From positions 372,001 through 436,000 of the forward strand of contig JABYQQ010000023.1 of the NCBI GenBank assembly GCA_022605405.1: a DNA stretch of 64,000 nucleotides, written 5' to 3'. Below the pieces are notes generated by a model, which saw nothing but the letters and a program-made list of their open reading frames with translations, had not been told where the DNA came from and ran no database searches. This DNA comes from Earliella scabrosa (taxonomy: Eukaryota > Basidiomycota > Agaricomycetes > Polyporales > Polyporaceae). This document shows, one piece after another, positions 20,655 through 32,448 of the stretch (position 1 is the stretch's first letter; each line of letters begins with the position of its first letter). The translations under genes were made by a program, and so were the position numbers.

Positions 20655-23600
20655 ATGGCTTCGGTCGCGGACACCGAAAGTGACGGTCGAACGGCTCTTG
20701 GGACGGATATACTGTGAGTCTCCTCCCTGTCCCGAGAACGCGCATCTCTCACCATTGACTTGCGCGGTGCATAGGGCTCCTTTGCTTGCCACCGAAATTC
20801 GAGTCAGTCTCAAATTGATAACTCTGCTTTAGTCACTGACTAGTCTTCCTAGCGCCTTGTACGTGTTGCATGGCAATGCCCTGGCACTGTCAACGCCGTG
20901 AATCTACTTCCGCCGGAGGAATTGTTGAGAAGAGCGGCCTCGGTCACTGTGAGGTGGCAACGGATACGTCGCTGGTACCAGATCCAGGAGGCGAAGAGTG
21001 GAGAGAAATGTCCTCAACGGGGCCTTGATCGCACTCATTGGAAAACTGACGAGTATGTATTCAGGCTGGTGAATCGTGGTGTCATCTCTATTCCCGACGA
21101 TCAGGTATGTTTAGTAAACTCCGTTACGGGGACTTCCCGACCTCACATGTTTGCCTTTCAAGTCTGCTGGCAGCTCTGAGCACTCGAGCATGGCCGCTCT
21201 CGGACCTAGTTGTACGGAGGGAACCCCTGAGGTGTCGTCCCCATCAGCGGAAACCCTGCAAGACACCCCGAGAGTCCCACACAAAGATATCTCCAACCCC
21301 ACAAGCGATCTCCTGTCACGAAATAACGTAGATGGTTGTGCAAACTCCCTCACATCTCTTTCTCTTCGAGATATCGGAGTGAGACTCTCTGGTCCAATGG
21401 CCCAGTCGAGTCCCGCTCCGATTCCTCCTCCCTCCAGAGCTCACTCTGAGCGGCCGTCGCCGGTGCTGCCCCAGTCGAGTGCCGCTCCGATTCCTCCTCC
21501 CTCCGAATCCAGAGCTCACTCTGAGCGGCCGTCGCCGGTGCTGCCCCAGTCGAGTCACACTCAGATTCCTCCTCCCTCCGAGTCCAGAGCTCACTCTGAG
21601 CGGCCGTCGCCGGTGCTGCCCCAGTCGAGTCCCGCTCCGATTCCTCCTCCCTCCGAATCCAGAGCTCACTCTGAGCAGCCGTCGCCGGTGCTGCCCCAGT
21701 CGAGTCCCGCTCCGATTCCTCCTCCCTCCGAGTCCAGAGCTCACTCTGAGCGGCCGTCGCCGGTGCTGCCCCAGTCGAGTCCCGCTCCGATTCCGCCTCC
21801 CTCCGAGTTCAGAGCTCACTCTGAGCGGCCGTCGCCGGTGCTGCCCCAGTCGAGTCCCGCTCCGATTCCTCCTCCCTCCGAGTCCAGAGCTCACTCTGAG
21901 CAGCCGTCGCCGGTGCTGCCCCAGTCGAGTCCCGCTCCGATTCCTCCTCCCTCCGAGTCCAGAGCTCACTCTGAGCGGCCGTCGCTGGTGCTGCCCCAGT
22001 CGAGTCCCGCTCCGATTCCGCCTCCCTTACCAGATGAAGACGTCATCATGCATCTATACGACGATGAAGCTCCAGACGCTGGTTTGCCCACCGTCGCCGC
22101 CACAGCCATCCTTCAGACTGGTGCAGACCGTGTTGGACCGCCCAATTCAAGCTCACTGCCAGTGCTTCAGTCCAAGACGGCGTCTCGGGATTCCCTGTCA
22201 CCGCAGCGACCATACAAACGACGGACTGCGCCTGCACGTGCAGCTTCCAGACGCACAAAATGTCGAGCAGATTCTGAGTTTGATCTGACGCAGCTCGATC
22301 CCCGATTATATCTAGCTCTGCAAGCATGTCAATTTGTAAGTTCTCGTCCATTTGCGACATACCCTTGACAGGCAATTGACTTGTCTCTGTATAGTTTGAC
22401 GACGATTACGACGCAAGTTCGCGTGCATCGTCTCCGACTAGCGAGTCCGAATCCGAGGAGTCAGAGATGGACTCTCCAGTATCAGACGATCTTGTCATCA
22501 ACAGCAAAAGCGGGATATATCGGCACCGCAAGGCTATTCGCGCCGCTCAGTTACTGAAGGTGCGGACTAGTTCATCCTATCACGGTCATATGTTCCCGCT
22601 GACAGTTATTATGTTGCACATCCCTCAGGCAGAACAGGTATGTATCTGCAAATATAACACAACGACGCAGCGCTGAGTCCAAGTGTCATCGTCTATGACC
22701 CTACAGCAGGCCTCAGGCGTATGTACCAACTTACATATATGACTTTTCTGTACACAGGATTCACCGTTAATATTTACAGGAGACACCGGTCCTTTTATTT
22801 ATGCCTCAGCGTCATCCAGCGGTTGTGAATCACACACCTCCCGAACGCGATCTCAACGCCCTCAAGAATGCATGGCCGGGCCTCGAGAAGTTGGGTGGTC
22901 GCGGCAAGGTCGTAGCTATGGGTGTGGATCATCGCGAACCAGATGTTGACGAAGGCACTCCTGTCCTCTACGTCTTCAATGACGTCGAGATGTTTTTCTA
23001 TCCCGCTGAAGAACGGACCACGATCCAGGCCTCAACTCTGGTCAAACTTCTGAAGGACACGGTGAAGGTTCCTCATGGTTAGGTCTTTTGTTCTCTTGCC
23101 TGACGACTCTTGCTAAAACAACATCTACTTAGTTGGGGTGTACTTTAGCCTGCAGCACATCGTTAATGGTCGGCACTCCTACGAGCATCTTGCATACCTG
23201 AACGACTTGCACGAGTTGCAGCTTATGGGGGAGGACCGACCCGTGGACCTCGAGCTGCTAGATCCCAAGAAGACATCCCAGAGTGCTCGCTTGAAAGGAG
23301 TGTACTTCGCTGCCTTCTATCATGTCGTTCTCGTGAGTCGCTGATTCTCACCTTAAAATATCCTAGTTGATAACGTCTGTATGATTGAATTGTGGGACAG
23401 GTGTTCCCTCGGGACAAGCGTCGTCGTGCAGAATCTGACCCTGAAGAGGTCTTGATCCAGAATTCCACACAGAGCCGTCACCGCACCCGTACTACTGCAT
23501 CGAGGTCCCAGAAGGGGAAGACGCCACGCATCCGCTACACGCCACAACAGAAGCTTGCACAGATGGTTGCCTGGTTGAAGACCGCACAGAACGGCAGGTT

Positions 23601-25102
23601 CATGAAGTTGCCCGAGATTCAGGAGATGCACGAAGACGACGAGAACGATATCAACAAGTATGGTCCTCAACCTATTCGCCGTCTGCTTAGGTGGTTTGAT
23701 GTCACGCACATGTTGCTCAATCTCGGCCGAGTTGACCAGACTGCTGGCCCCGCGGCCGCTGGACAGCTTATCACTCATAAAGCTGTTGCCAAGTTCTTGG
23801 ACCGGGGGCACGACTGGGTCACGCACTCGAAGACTTGTCGAAGCGCCATACAATCCGGTAAACCGGCGGTCAAGGCGATCATGAAGAAGCTACTCGATGC
23901 GAACGAGCCCATCGGGGCAGATTCTCTGGCTAAGGTGCTAAAGGAGGCATCTTCGGAGGGCTGCGACAACACGAAGACTCACATCACGAAGAAGCGTCGA
24001 GTTAACCACCCCACTCCTGCTAGTGAGCTTGACGATGACTTCAACTCTCCTCCTCACAGTCAGCATACTGCACATCCCATTACCCCCAAGTCTAGACCCG
24101 TGCCCGTTGCTCATAACCCTGCGCGCAAACCCGCAGTGCCCAAGCCCGTGCCTAAGCGCGTACCCAGGTCCACGCCCCTCACTGCGTCCATGTCCGAGTC
24201 TACGGTCCCATCCGGAATCTCCTCAACGGCAGCATCCAAGAAGAGCTCGTTTACGAACTCGAACTTTGGGTTTCGCAAGCGGCGGCAGAACTTGTCTGAA
24301 AGCGAGATGGATGACAGCTCAGATGAGGAGCGCCCTCGTGATGGGTTTGAAGTGAGTTCTTCTTTTTGTGGGGAGACAGGAGGTCTCAGATTGACGGTGA
24401 CTCCCAGATGGAGGATGATCATGAAGAGGAGAGTGGACAGGTATACCCAGACAATGGCTCATCTGTGGTTGGCGACATCGAGGATGAGGACGATACCAAC
24501 CTGCACGAGTCAAGCTATGAAAGTTCGCCGATCAGCTCATCTCCACAAGAGCCCGACGATGACATCAGTGACCCAATGATGTATAGTCGCCTAGGTGAGT
24601 CGAATCTCCTCGAGACGACGATCTGTTTTATGACTTATCTGATACTTAGATTGGAGAGCAACGTCAGAAGAGAATCCGTCGTCTTCGGATGATGAGGGCG
24701 ACAACTTTGCGCGATCTGACCAGATCAACAAGACTGACTTGCAGCAACGTTCACCACATGGGCGGACGGAACTTCAAGGCGATGAAGGTGAGTTCATCAA
24801 CATGTGCAGGGAATTCAGTTCCTCATTCCAATGTTATAGGTTCCGCGCGTGCGGACAGTCCAGATTACCCAGAGCCGCAGATGCCCCGCCCTCGCCCCCG
24901 GTACAGAGGTCTGAGTGCACTGTCCGCCACAACGGCCCCACTTTCTAGCAGACCGCGCGTTGCTGAACTGCAAGATGGACCACTCGCAGGCCCCACAGGC
25001 TTGTCAGCAGAGGGTGGGGTCATTCCGCCACAGAATGTCGCACATAGGGTCGAATGGAGGTCTGTGCAGATGGGGAAGTTCAGAATTGAGATTCCGAAAT
25101 GA
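20655..25102 (+). CDS. Unknown 1267-aa protein, 12 exons, proline/serine repeats
   Basis: Exons read as 20655-20713, 20775-20802, 20853-21104, 21163-22335, 22395-22637, 22707-22718, 22780-23077, 23133-23332, 23401-24351, 24408-24594, 24650-24787 and 24840-25102. Phases agree throughout and sum to 1268 codons with the stop. The N-terminus has a basic segment (WQRIRRWYQIQ). Residues ~210-430 hold eight 25-residue repeats rich in PPP, AHSERPSPVL and PQSSPAP. A globular middle (ETPVLLFMPQRHP onward, about 500-700) and a basic region (FPRDKRRRAES) follow. A predicted helical part comes next (MVAWLKTAQNGRFMKLPEI, PIRRLLRWFDVTHMLLNL), then acidic Ser/Glu/Asp tails. The charge pattern suggests a nuclear or scaffold role, which is inference. 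No known family was recognised. The 12-nt sixth exon is needed only if the two flanking introns are drawn separately. Confidence 0.7.
21430..22030 (+). repeat. 75-bp in-frame minisatellite, about 8 copies
   Basis: Eight near-perfect units of 75 bp begin with the AGAGCTCACTCTGAGC landmark at about 21438, 21510, 21585, 21660, 21735, 21810, 21885 and 21960. The first lacks one codon block. They encode 25-residue units containing SRAHSERPSPVLPQSS. Units differ by a few substitutions (CGG/CAG for Arg/Gln, CCT/CCG for Pro). Length polymorphism between strains is likely. Confidence 0.9.
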
Positions 25103-25923
25103 ATCGACTTACGTGTATTATGAACATCATGATACCTACATGCTGGTAGAGAGTGAAGCCTGGTAGTCATAATGGATGGCTGTAATACAGGGGATGCAGA
25201 GGAAGGTCTCAGGGAAGCTCATGCATCCACCAGAGATTATCGGTTGTTGGATACATCTTTACTTCGTGGCAATGTCTAAACAAAATACGGGTGGGATTCT
25301 AACTCGCACAAGGCCCCGCTCTACCCAGTACATCACCTACAAGGATCATATCCGAACAAGAAGGGGAATGAGGGGCATCCGTCGCACCTGGAAATGTGTC
25401 TCTTGCCTACATGAATCGGATCCACCAGAAAACGATTGATGGGGCAGCAGCACGACGCAGAGGCGAGGACAGCCTTGAGGATGAGAATCAGGGCATGTCC
25501 GACCGGGCACACGTACGCCGCGGCGGCCGATCGTAGACGTGGAGTTCGAGCCCTCAGCAGAGCATGGCATTCCGCGGTTATCATCGCGGATGTTTCTGAA
25601 ATTTTGAGGTGAAGAGCCTCTTCATCGGAAGTGCAAAAGCAAGTCTACAATCCATGTTTACTAACAACCATGTTCTGTTGTACATAGTAGGGCGCCGCAT
25701 GGAGGTCTCAAAGACGCGGACATGGTGTCAGAAACGTATCGACACTCTTCTCGAGGCACATCGACTGATACTTGCTACGGATGACCCCCCGCGTGGTGAG
25801 GTTTCCTTCTGACAGCGCGGAGCGGAAAGTGGTCAACATGCACCAGATCGGATAGTAAATGATCTCTAAGGTAGTACATGAACTAAGCGCGGCAACATGA
25901 CTGGAGTCTGGCAAGCGAAGCGA
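25103..25923. other. Convergent intergenic region, no gene recognised
   Basis: It lies between the stops of the plus-strand gene (25102) and the minus-strand KDZ-associated gene (25924). No motif-bearing frame, tRNA or clear repeat was seen. Confidence 0.5.
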
Positions 25924-28045
25924 CTATTTTCTAGGTAGACACAGCTCCTCCAAAGGAATTGTACGTGGCCTCGCAGCCCGTTGAGATAGTGTCAACACTT
26001 TCCAGTCGTTGTACACTGATACCATCTCGTCCAAGAAGAAGTTGTGGTGGATTCGAGTCATTTCGCGCACGATGGGCAGGAACTTGCCATACCAGCTGTT
26101 TGTCTGCTCCGCAACAGAAGAGTTGAAGACCCACTTCGTGCCGTCCATGAGCTCGGGAAACGATGCTGGGTTGCAGTTCATGGCGCAGAAGGCATCAGTA
26201 TCCTTGTGCTTGACGGTGGCGTGGAAGACGTCAACAGGGAGACCGACGTTTGAGAGCCTGGTCTCGCCCGACGCCAGGATATGCTTGAGTAGAATGCAGT
26301 TGTTGTCGAAGAAGCAGAACGACGGCTGACAACGAGGCAACTCGTGAGGAAACGTTGCGATAAGGAAAGCCTATGGTACACTGTGAGTGGTACGGAATGA
26401 CGGTCTGGCATGCTAAATCGGGAACATACCAAAGCATTCGAGGGGGACTCTGCTTCATAAAAGGTCGCGCGCGACACTATCACACCGCAACAACGAACAA
26501 TTAGTTGATCATTGTGGGTGTAACGACGAGTCAAGGCGGACTTGAAGGATCGACCAGGGACCTTATCATTGCAAGCGCCTTCTGTAGTGTTCGCGACCGC
26601 ATCTTCATGAGCAAGCGTGGTTGCCACTTCAGGATCGTCAAGCACATCCGTGTTCTTAGGATCCTCCCCGCCAAAGCCCGCAGTTCGTATGGCAGACGCT
26701 TTGGAGTGTCCGGCCAGACGCTTCCTCAGGCGAAAGATGGCTTGTCCGCGTTCACGTCTCTTGGTCTCGTAGGCACGGTGATTGTACTTGTTGCAAGTAC
26801 GCATGTTGTCCGTTGCAGGTCGTTTGCACCCCTTGATTGCGCAGAGACCCTCATGATCCCAGTGGCGCAGGCAGAACCGGTCCCTCGGAGAGATCAGGGG
26901 TTCACGACAATGATCGATGTTGCAGCGCGGGTGGCCAATGGTGACGCCATCCATCACGCAGGCAGAGAGTCGTTCTGAGTCATAGGTTAGACGATCTCAA
27001 GCGGTGTAAAATTAGACATACTTGGGGGACTATCCGGGCCCGCCCGAGGAACGATCTTCTCGCAATCGTCGCACGCATGGGCCCAGTGTGGTTGGCCAGT
27101 TCCTACCATACGACTGTTTCGAGCATCGAGCGCGGTATCGAACCGTTGTGTATGCTGGCCGCTGTGAGGCACAGAGAGGGGGATGCCGCGGCGAGCGCTA
27201 TCAAGAAGCAGGGCGTGGAGGTAAAAGGCATTCCAAACGATGTCGGTGGTGAGAAGATGGGGGTTATGTTCCATAGTGAGACCAGCATTGTAAACGCGCG
27301 CCACAGTTTCCCCCGAAGCGCTATGCACTATTAGAATGTGCAAAAATGAAGTGATAGGACAAGCAAGGAAAGACATACTGGGCGAAGGTCATTTGCGCCC
27401 TGATGAGCTTCATGAGATCACGATCGATGTATGCATGTTCCGCAACTTCGATCGCAGCCGGAACACCGCCGTAGTAACGGCGAAGCGCACCGGATGAACT
27501 CGCCTGCTGTACATGATAGTTGGGACGATAAGTGGTATTGCATCCTGCGCGACATTGCAGCAATGAGAAGAGAACTCATACGTAAAGTGAAACGAGCTGA
27601 TGAAAGAGAACGTTCACATACCTGAGCAGTAGAGTGTAATAACCCAGACAGGAAGCACTCCACGGCGAAGGGTGTACATGTACGCCAGGTACCCCTTGCG
27701 ATGGCCTCCGAGCGGCTTCCCATGGTCTTTACAGCCCAAGGTGGCGCACTTGGTGAAAGGGGCAACCATGACCTCTGCCCCTATGTACGATGTCAACGAG
27801 AACTGTCGGACCAAACGGATCGGATGCATACCTATCTCGCGTTGCAAAGCCTGAACCGAAAGACGTCTGTCCAGCATTGTCATGCCTATCTCCTCGTCCC
27901 AGCCTTCCCGAAGCGCCAACTCACCGAGCGCCTCCCACAGCGCATCGACCTCTAGGATAGACATAGAGAGCGCAGCGCACATTGCCCTTTGAATGTGAGC
28001 AGGAAGGGCCGGTCTGTCAGAGATCGTACGAGGAGACTGTAGCAT
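25924..28045 (-). CDS. KDZ-transposase-associated CxC5/CxC6 cysteine-cluster protein
   Basis: Five exons, 28045-27622, 27544-27379, 27320-27022, 26974-26430 and 26370-25924, have consistent phases and give 626 residues. The first half has the CxC5-like arrangement: C..GC near KCATLGCKDHG, then LYCSGC across the first intron, followed by GG.P..I.VAEHAYI and ASGETVARVYN. The CxC6-like cluster follows (HPRCNIDHC, RFCLRH, CAIKGCKRP, then GQAIFRLRKRL). The last third holds FFDNNC, LPVDVFHATVKHK, FCAMNCNP and FNSSVAEQTNSW. These acidic and His positions recall the D-D/H-E layout of the KDZ transposase fold. Such genes are common in Agaricomycetes and are tied to Kyakuja-Dileera-Zisupton elements. 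I saw no terminal repeats around this copy. An upstream in-frame ATG at 28165 is an alternative start. Confidence 0.75.
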
Positions 28046-28461
28046 GATGATTGAGGACAATCGATGGACGACCGAGAAGAACTGGGTGACTTGGGTGTAC
28101 TGGAGTTGGAATTGAAGATGGGGAATTTGAGCAAGCCTAGAGGACACTTCAGAAAAAAGAATCATGACGCTTGCACAGAGTGGATGAGAGTGAGGTGGAC
28201 GCCGGTTCCAGTTCCAGACGCACAGTACTTATCAGGGCCGCCGGGCGCTCATTCGCCGTACGTACTGAGGAAGTCAGAGGAAGTGCTGAATCACAAATTC
28301 AGCACGCCCATTTACGTCTTATGCAATGCGTCCATGCTGTGAACCGCAGTCATTGAATTCAGGTATGACCAAGACAATGGACACGTCTCCTTTCATTCAC
28401 CCTCACGAGTTGTAGAGCAACTTCAACTACCACTTCAACTTTGCTGGACCGTTACCTCACC
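28046..28461. promoter_or_regulatory. Divergent intergenic promoter region
   Basis: This stretch of about 416 bp separates the starts of the minus-strand KDZ-associated gene and the plus-strand F-box gene, so both promoters must lie here or overlap it. No specific binding site can be named. Confidence 0.4.
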
Positions 28462-30191
28462 ATGACGACTCCCCGCGCCCTCCTTGTGGGCGACATTATC
28501 GACGAAATTGTCGAGTATGTCGCCGTGAATGGGACTAGGAGAGAGTCGAAGCAGCTTCTCGCACGTCTCGCACGAGTTAGCTCGATCTTTCGCGATCCCT
28601 GTTTCCGCCGGTTGTGGGCGGACATGAATTTCCTAGACCCTCTGTTCAAGCTGTTGACAAATTGTGAAGCCGTCCAGGGCTCAGCTGCGTTTGTGGATGA
28701 CGATGGACAATCGACAGAGGAGGCCATCGATTTACGCGGCACCTTCCAAGTGCAAGTTGCTGCTGCCAATCGTTTCCGCTTGGTGCGTATCGTCCTCTCG
28801 AGGTATGATGAACAGCAGCATTAATTCCTATACTTTAGACGTTGCGCGGAGACACGTCATCAGAAGAACTTGTGTATTTGAAAGCTCGGGCTCGCCTCAT
28901 CCGCGTTTTACGTCTCTCTAGAGAGGGCGTATCATCGCTAGAGCTGCCATGCTGGCACACTCTCACTCAGCAAGTCGGGCATCCGCTCCTACCTTGTCTC
29001 CGAGTTCTCACTCTCCCCGTGACGCCGCCGTACCCTTCTGAGGCAAGACTCATCGTGGCTTCATCTATCCGCGAACTCTCAATTGTCTTCCCAGCGTGGC
29101 ATGTCGTCGACCTGGACAAGGGGATCACGGATTTCTTCAACGACATCTTCGCACGTGCCCCACATCTGACGCATCTCAAGCTCAAGTCCGAGCCTTTATA
29201 TTGTCAGGAGCCCATCGCTCATGGCAATGAACCGGTTGATCTGTTTTACCGCGCTTTCTGTTCCGCGCTGTCCGCAGTCCGTCGATGTCAAAACTTGGAG
29301 CTCTTCGACACCATGTCAATGGAGGTGCCAATCACAGATGTAACCCTCCTTGGGGTCTTATCAACTCTTCCCTGCCTTCGTCACGCCTCCATCAGAATGT
29401 GGATTCCATATCAACTCCCCAGCTCCTTACCCCCAGGATTTCGCAGTTTATCCAGCCTGGTGGTGTCAGGAATCACACGGGGACACGAGCTGTACATTTT
29501 CGACTGCCCACATCTCTGTAGCCTCAGCATCACACAGTATACCTATCCGGAGTCCCCATGGTGCCTCCAAACGCTGGAGATTGTTGCACGGCGTTTCTCG
29601 CACATCCGCCATCTGTCCTGGATGGCGTGTAACGAGGGGTGGGGTGTCGTCAATTCAGAGTCGGACAAAGAAGTCCTCTCTTCTCTCTTCCGCCCGCTGC
29701 ACAGTCTCACTACTCTCGAGACGCTCGTCATGGACGTCGGGCCGATCATGCAGGAATCCGACATGGAGGTCCTCGTCACTGGCCTACCGCAACTCGTCCA
29801 TCTACGGCTCACCCACTGCAAGTCGCGGTACTACTACGACTCGCCCGGGAAAGCTGCCCTCAGCGCACGCGCTCTCGTAACCATTGCCCAGGCCTGTCCG
29901 GCATTACTATCTCTCCACCTGCCCAGAATATACGTCCCAGAGGCGAGCTTCCCGGAAGTCGAAGCGTACTCAATCATCGCACATGGTCTGCGCTCGCTCT
30001 ACATTGCAGAGCTGGAGTGCAAGCACCAGAACGTCTGTGCAATGATTATTGACATGACCTTCCCATGGCTCAACGTTGTTGAATGTAGGAGACAGGAGAG
30101 GGAGATGCGTCCGAAGCCTCACTATACACCGACCGAATGGCCAGACGTCTTGACACGGCTGGAGGCGTTCCATAGAGGGCGAGATGAGTAG
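28462..30191 (+). CDS. F-box protein, 2 exons, 557 aa
   Basis: Exon 28462-28782 and exon 28839-30191 are joined by a 56-bp phase-0 intron (GTGCGT donor, TTTAG acceptor). A downstream GTATGA donor would leave only 36 bp and break the frame. The N-terminus (ALLVGDIIDEIVEYV, LLARLARVSSIFRDPCFRRLW) is an F-box-like helix set. The rest is leucine-rich with repeated L..L.L..P patterns typical of basidiomycete F-box/LRR proteins that act as substrate adaptors of SCF ubiquitin ligases. There is no sign of disruption. The start follows a CACC context at 28458-28461. Compared with the interrupted F-box gene at 8018-9755 the leucine-rich parts are not obviously close. Confidence 0.75.
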
Positions 30192-32086
30192 TCCCTGGGA
30201 AGTGTTCATGTTATCTACAATCCATGCACCCCGATTACGAGTATTTCCTCTTCCGTGGCCAGTTAGAACTTCGATGAATCCCAAAGCCTGACATATAAAA
30301 TATACGCATCACATTGGGCGACTCAGGTTTCGTTCGACGGTGTGCTGAGACTTCCCCATGAGGTATTGGGACCTTACAGTGCTAGAGACTGCCTACGGTC
30401 GGACGACCCAGCGAATAGGACATCCTTCAGGACAACGATGACAACAAGCTCGTCGCATGATGCTATTGCAATGTATTGTGGACATTCCGGCTGAGAAGCA
30501 GCTCCTCAAGACGGCGCACAGTCCAGCTAACTTTATACCTCACATCCAACATACTAACCTTGTAATTCCCCCCTGCAGCTGACCGAACGCTCACAAGGTC
30601 TCTCTCGTTGCGCACAAGCCTGACGTCTAAGCAACTTTCATATTGATTGTCTACAGTACAGTGCGAAGCGGTCCGCTGGTAGTTGTCATGTGGCTCGTCA
30701 TGCCGTTCTTAGTGTTGATGCACTCAGCGTCTCCGAATCGACGGCGAGCAGGGCACGATAGGAATCTCGCCGCGGATGTACTTGCAATAGTCATGCGGAT
30801 CGCCTCTGCTCAAAGAGGGCTGCTGTAGATCGGGAGACATCAGCCTACAATCAACATACGATCCTCGTCTGCGTTCCACCCTTCTCGCCAAGCTGTAGCT
30901 GCAGCAAACTCAGCCCACGCTCGCGTCCCTGTCGGAAACGCGGCAACCACATATGGCGCGGCGTGCGTTTCCGTGAGGCGTCTCGGGCGGGACGTGCTGC
31001 TGACATCGGATCCGGTGCTTCTTTCCCTCTGCGAGAATACGTGCTATGCTTTGAAGAGTTCTGTTCGTCTCCGTCTGCAGCGGCGGCTCCAGCCTGACGC
31101 GGTGGCGAAAACCAAGACGAAGGAGACTGGTCCGTAAAGGTGAGCCGGTCTGACGGCAGCTTGGATGGCACATCTGGCACTACTCCCATCAGCAGTCCGC
31201 CGCTCATTGCAAAAAATGAGGTTTGATGAGTCTTGGAACGGGCGACGATACTCCCTATTGCTGTCGATGAGCGCTTGCTCGTTATGGCCGACCGTCCATG
31301 ATAGTCTGAGTGAAGCGATGAGCGAACGTGAGGAGATTCAGGGAGCGGGAGAGAACACACCTTTCCGTCCTGTCGGGAAATACCAACGTCGCGGGGGTGT
31401 TCGAGATCGGGCGAAGCGTACGAGAGATATGGGAGGAAGTAGTATGATCACTGCCGCCTCAACAAGAATTTTACCTCAAGGGATGCATATTAGAAGACAT
31501 ACCACTAGAGCGTTCGCCCACTAAGTGCCATCTCCATCTGACTTCCATGAACACCGCTTGCTTAATCATCATGTAGCAAATTGGCACTTTTCATAAGACC
31601 GGGACGGAGAGGTGGAGTTCACTACAAGCCGGATTCGCCCATAAGCCGCGTCAAGACTGTAACGGAATGTTGAGCTACTCACCAGCGTCATGCGATGATG
31701 AGAGGTAGAAGGTGAAGGTGAAAACTTCAGTTGCTATCGACATAGCACCGAGTTGTAAATCCCACGCAAGTTCCAAGTTGGCCGCTCCATTGTACGTCAT
31801 CTGCAGGACAACTATTCAGCACAGAAATGGGAGTCTGAATGGCAGAACTCGCTGTTTGGACATGGGATCTGACGCAAACCAGGGTTCGGTACGGCGACGG
31901 CTTAGAAAGGGCAATTGGCGCCTTTCAATCGTGAAGCAATGTAGCTGGTGAAATATGTCAGGAACGTGTATGTGTTTGCTACCAGAGGAGAAATTACATC
32001 AGGGAAGGAAGGCAGTCACTATGTGTAGCACAGCTTGTGTAAGATCGATGTGTAGAAGTGACTCGTGCAATAGACGCGATTGCCCT
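30192..32086. other. No supported gene
   Basis: A minus-strand frame at 30851-31207 (starting MSGGLLMGVVPD, 118 aa, basic C-terminal half) is the best candidate but has no recognisable domain, so it is not called. The rest shows only short overlapping frames. Confidence 0.35.
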
Positions 32087-32448
32087 TAGCGCACGAATCC
32101 GTGTGCTCGAGCGCGGCGTCGTAGCGCACCGATCCGTGTGCTCGAGCGCGGCGTCGTAGCGCACCGATCCGTGTGCTCGAGCGGACGTCGTAGCGCACCA
32201 ATCCGTGTGCTCGAGCGCGGCGTCGTAGCGCACCGATCCGTGTGCTCGAGCGCGGCTTCGTAGCGCACCGATCCGTGTGCTCGAGCGCGGCGTCGTAGCG
32301 CACCGATCCGTGTGCTCGAGCGCGGCGTCGTAGCGCACCGATCCGTGTGCTCGAGCGCGGCGTCGTAGCGCACCGATCCGTGTGCTCGAGCGGACGTCGT
32401 AGCGCACCGATCCGTGTGCTCGAGCGCGGCGTCGTAGCGCACGATCCG
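32087..32448 (+). repeat. 35-bp GC-rich minisatellite, about 10 copies
   Basis: Head-to-tail units of 35 bp share the core GTGTGCTCGAGCGCGGCGTC followed by GTAGCGCACCGATCC. A slightly shorter variant with GAGCGGACGTCG occurs twice, once near 32180 and once near 32390. The array ends abruptly in unique sequence on both sides. Because 35 is not a multiple of three, open frames through the array cycle through three reading phases and are not treated as genes. Confidence 0.9.

Noticed and set aside
21316..21969. 217-codon minus-strand frame with GGRRNRSGTRLGQHRRR repeats
   Set aside because: It is the antisense shadow of the 75-bp coding repeats of the plus-strand gene.
32087..32448. Possible CRISPR-like array
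   Set aside because: Units are contiguous without unique spacers and the genome is fungal, so it is a minisatellite.
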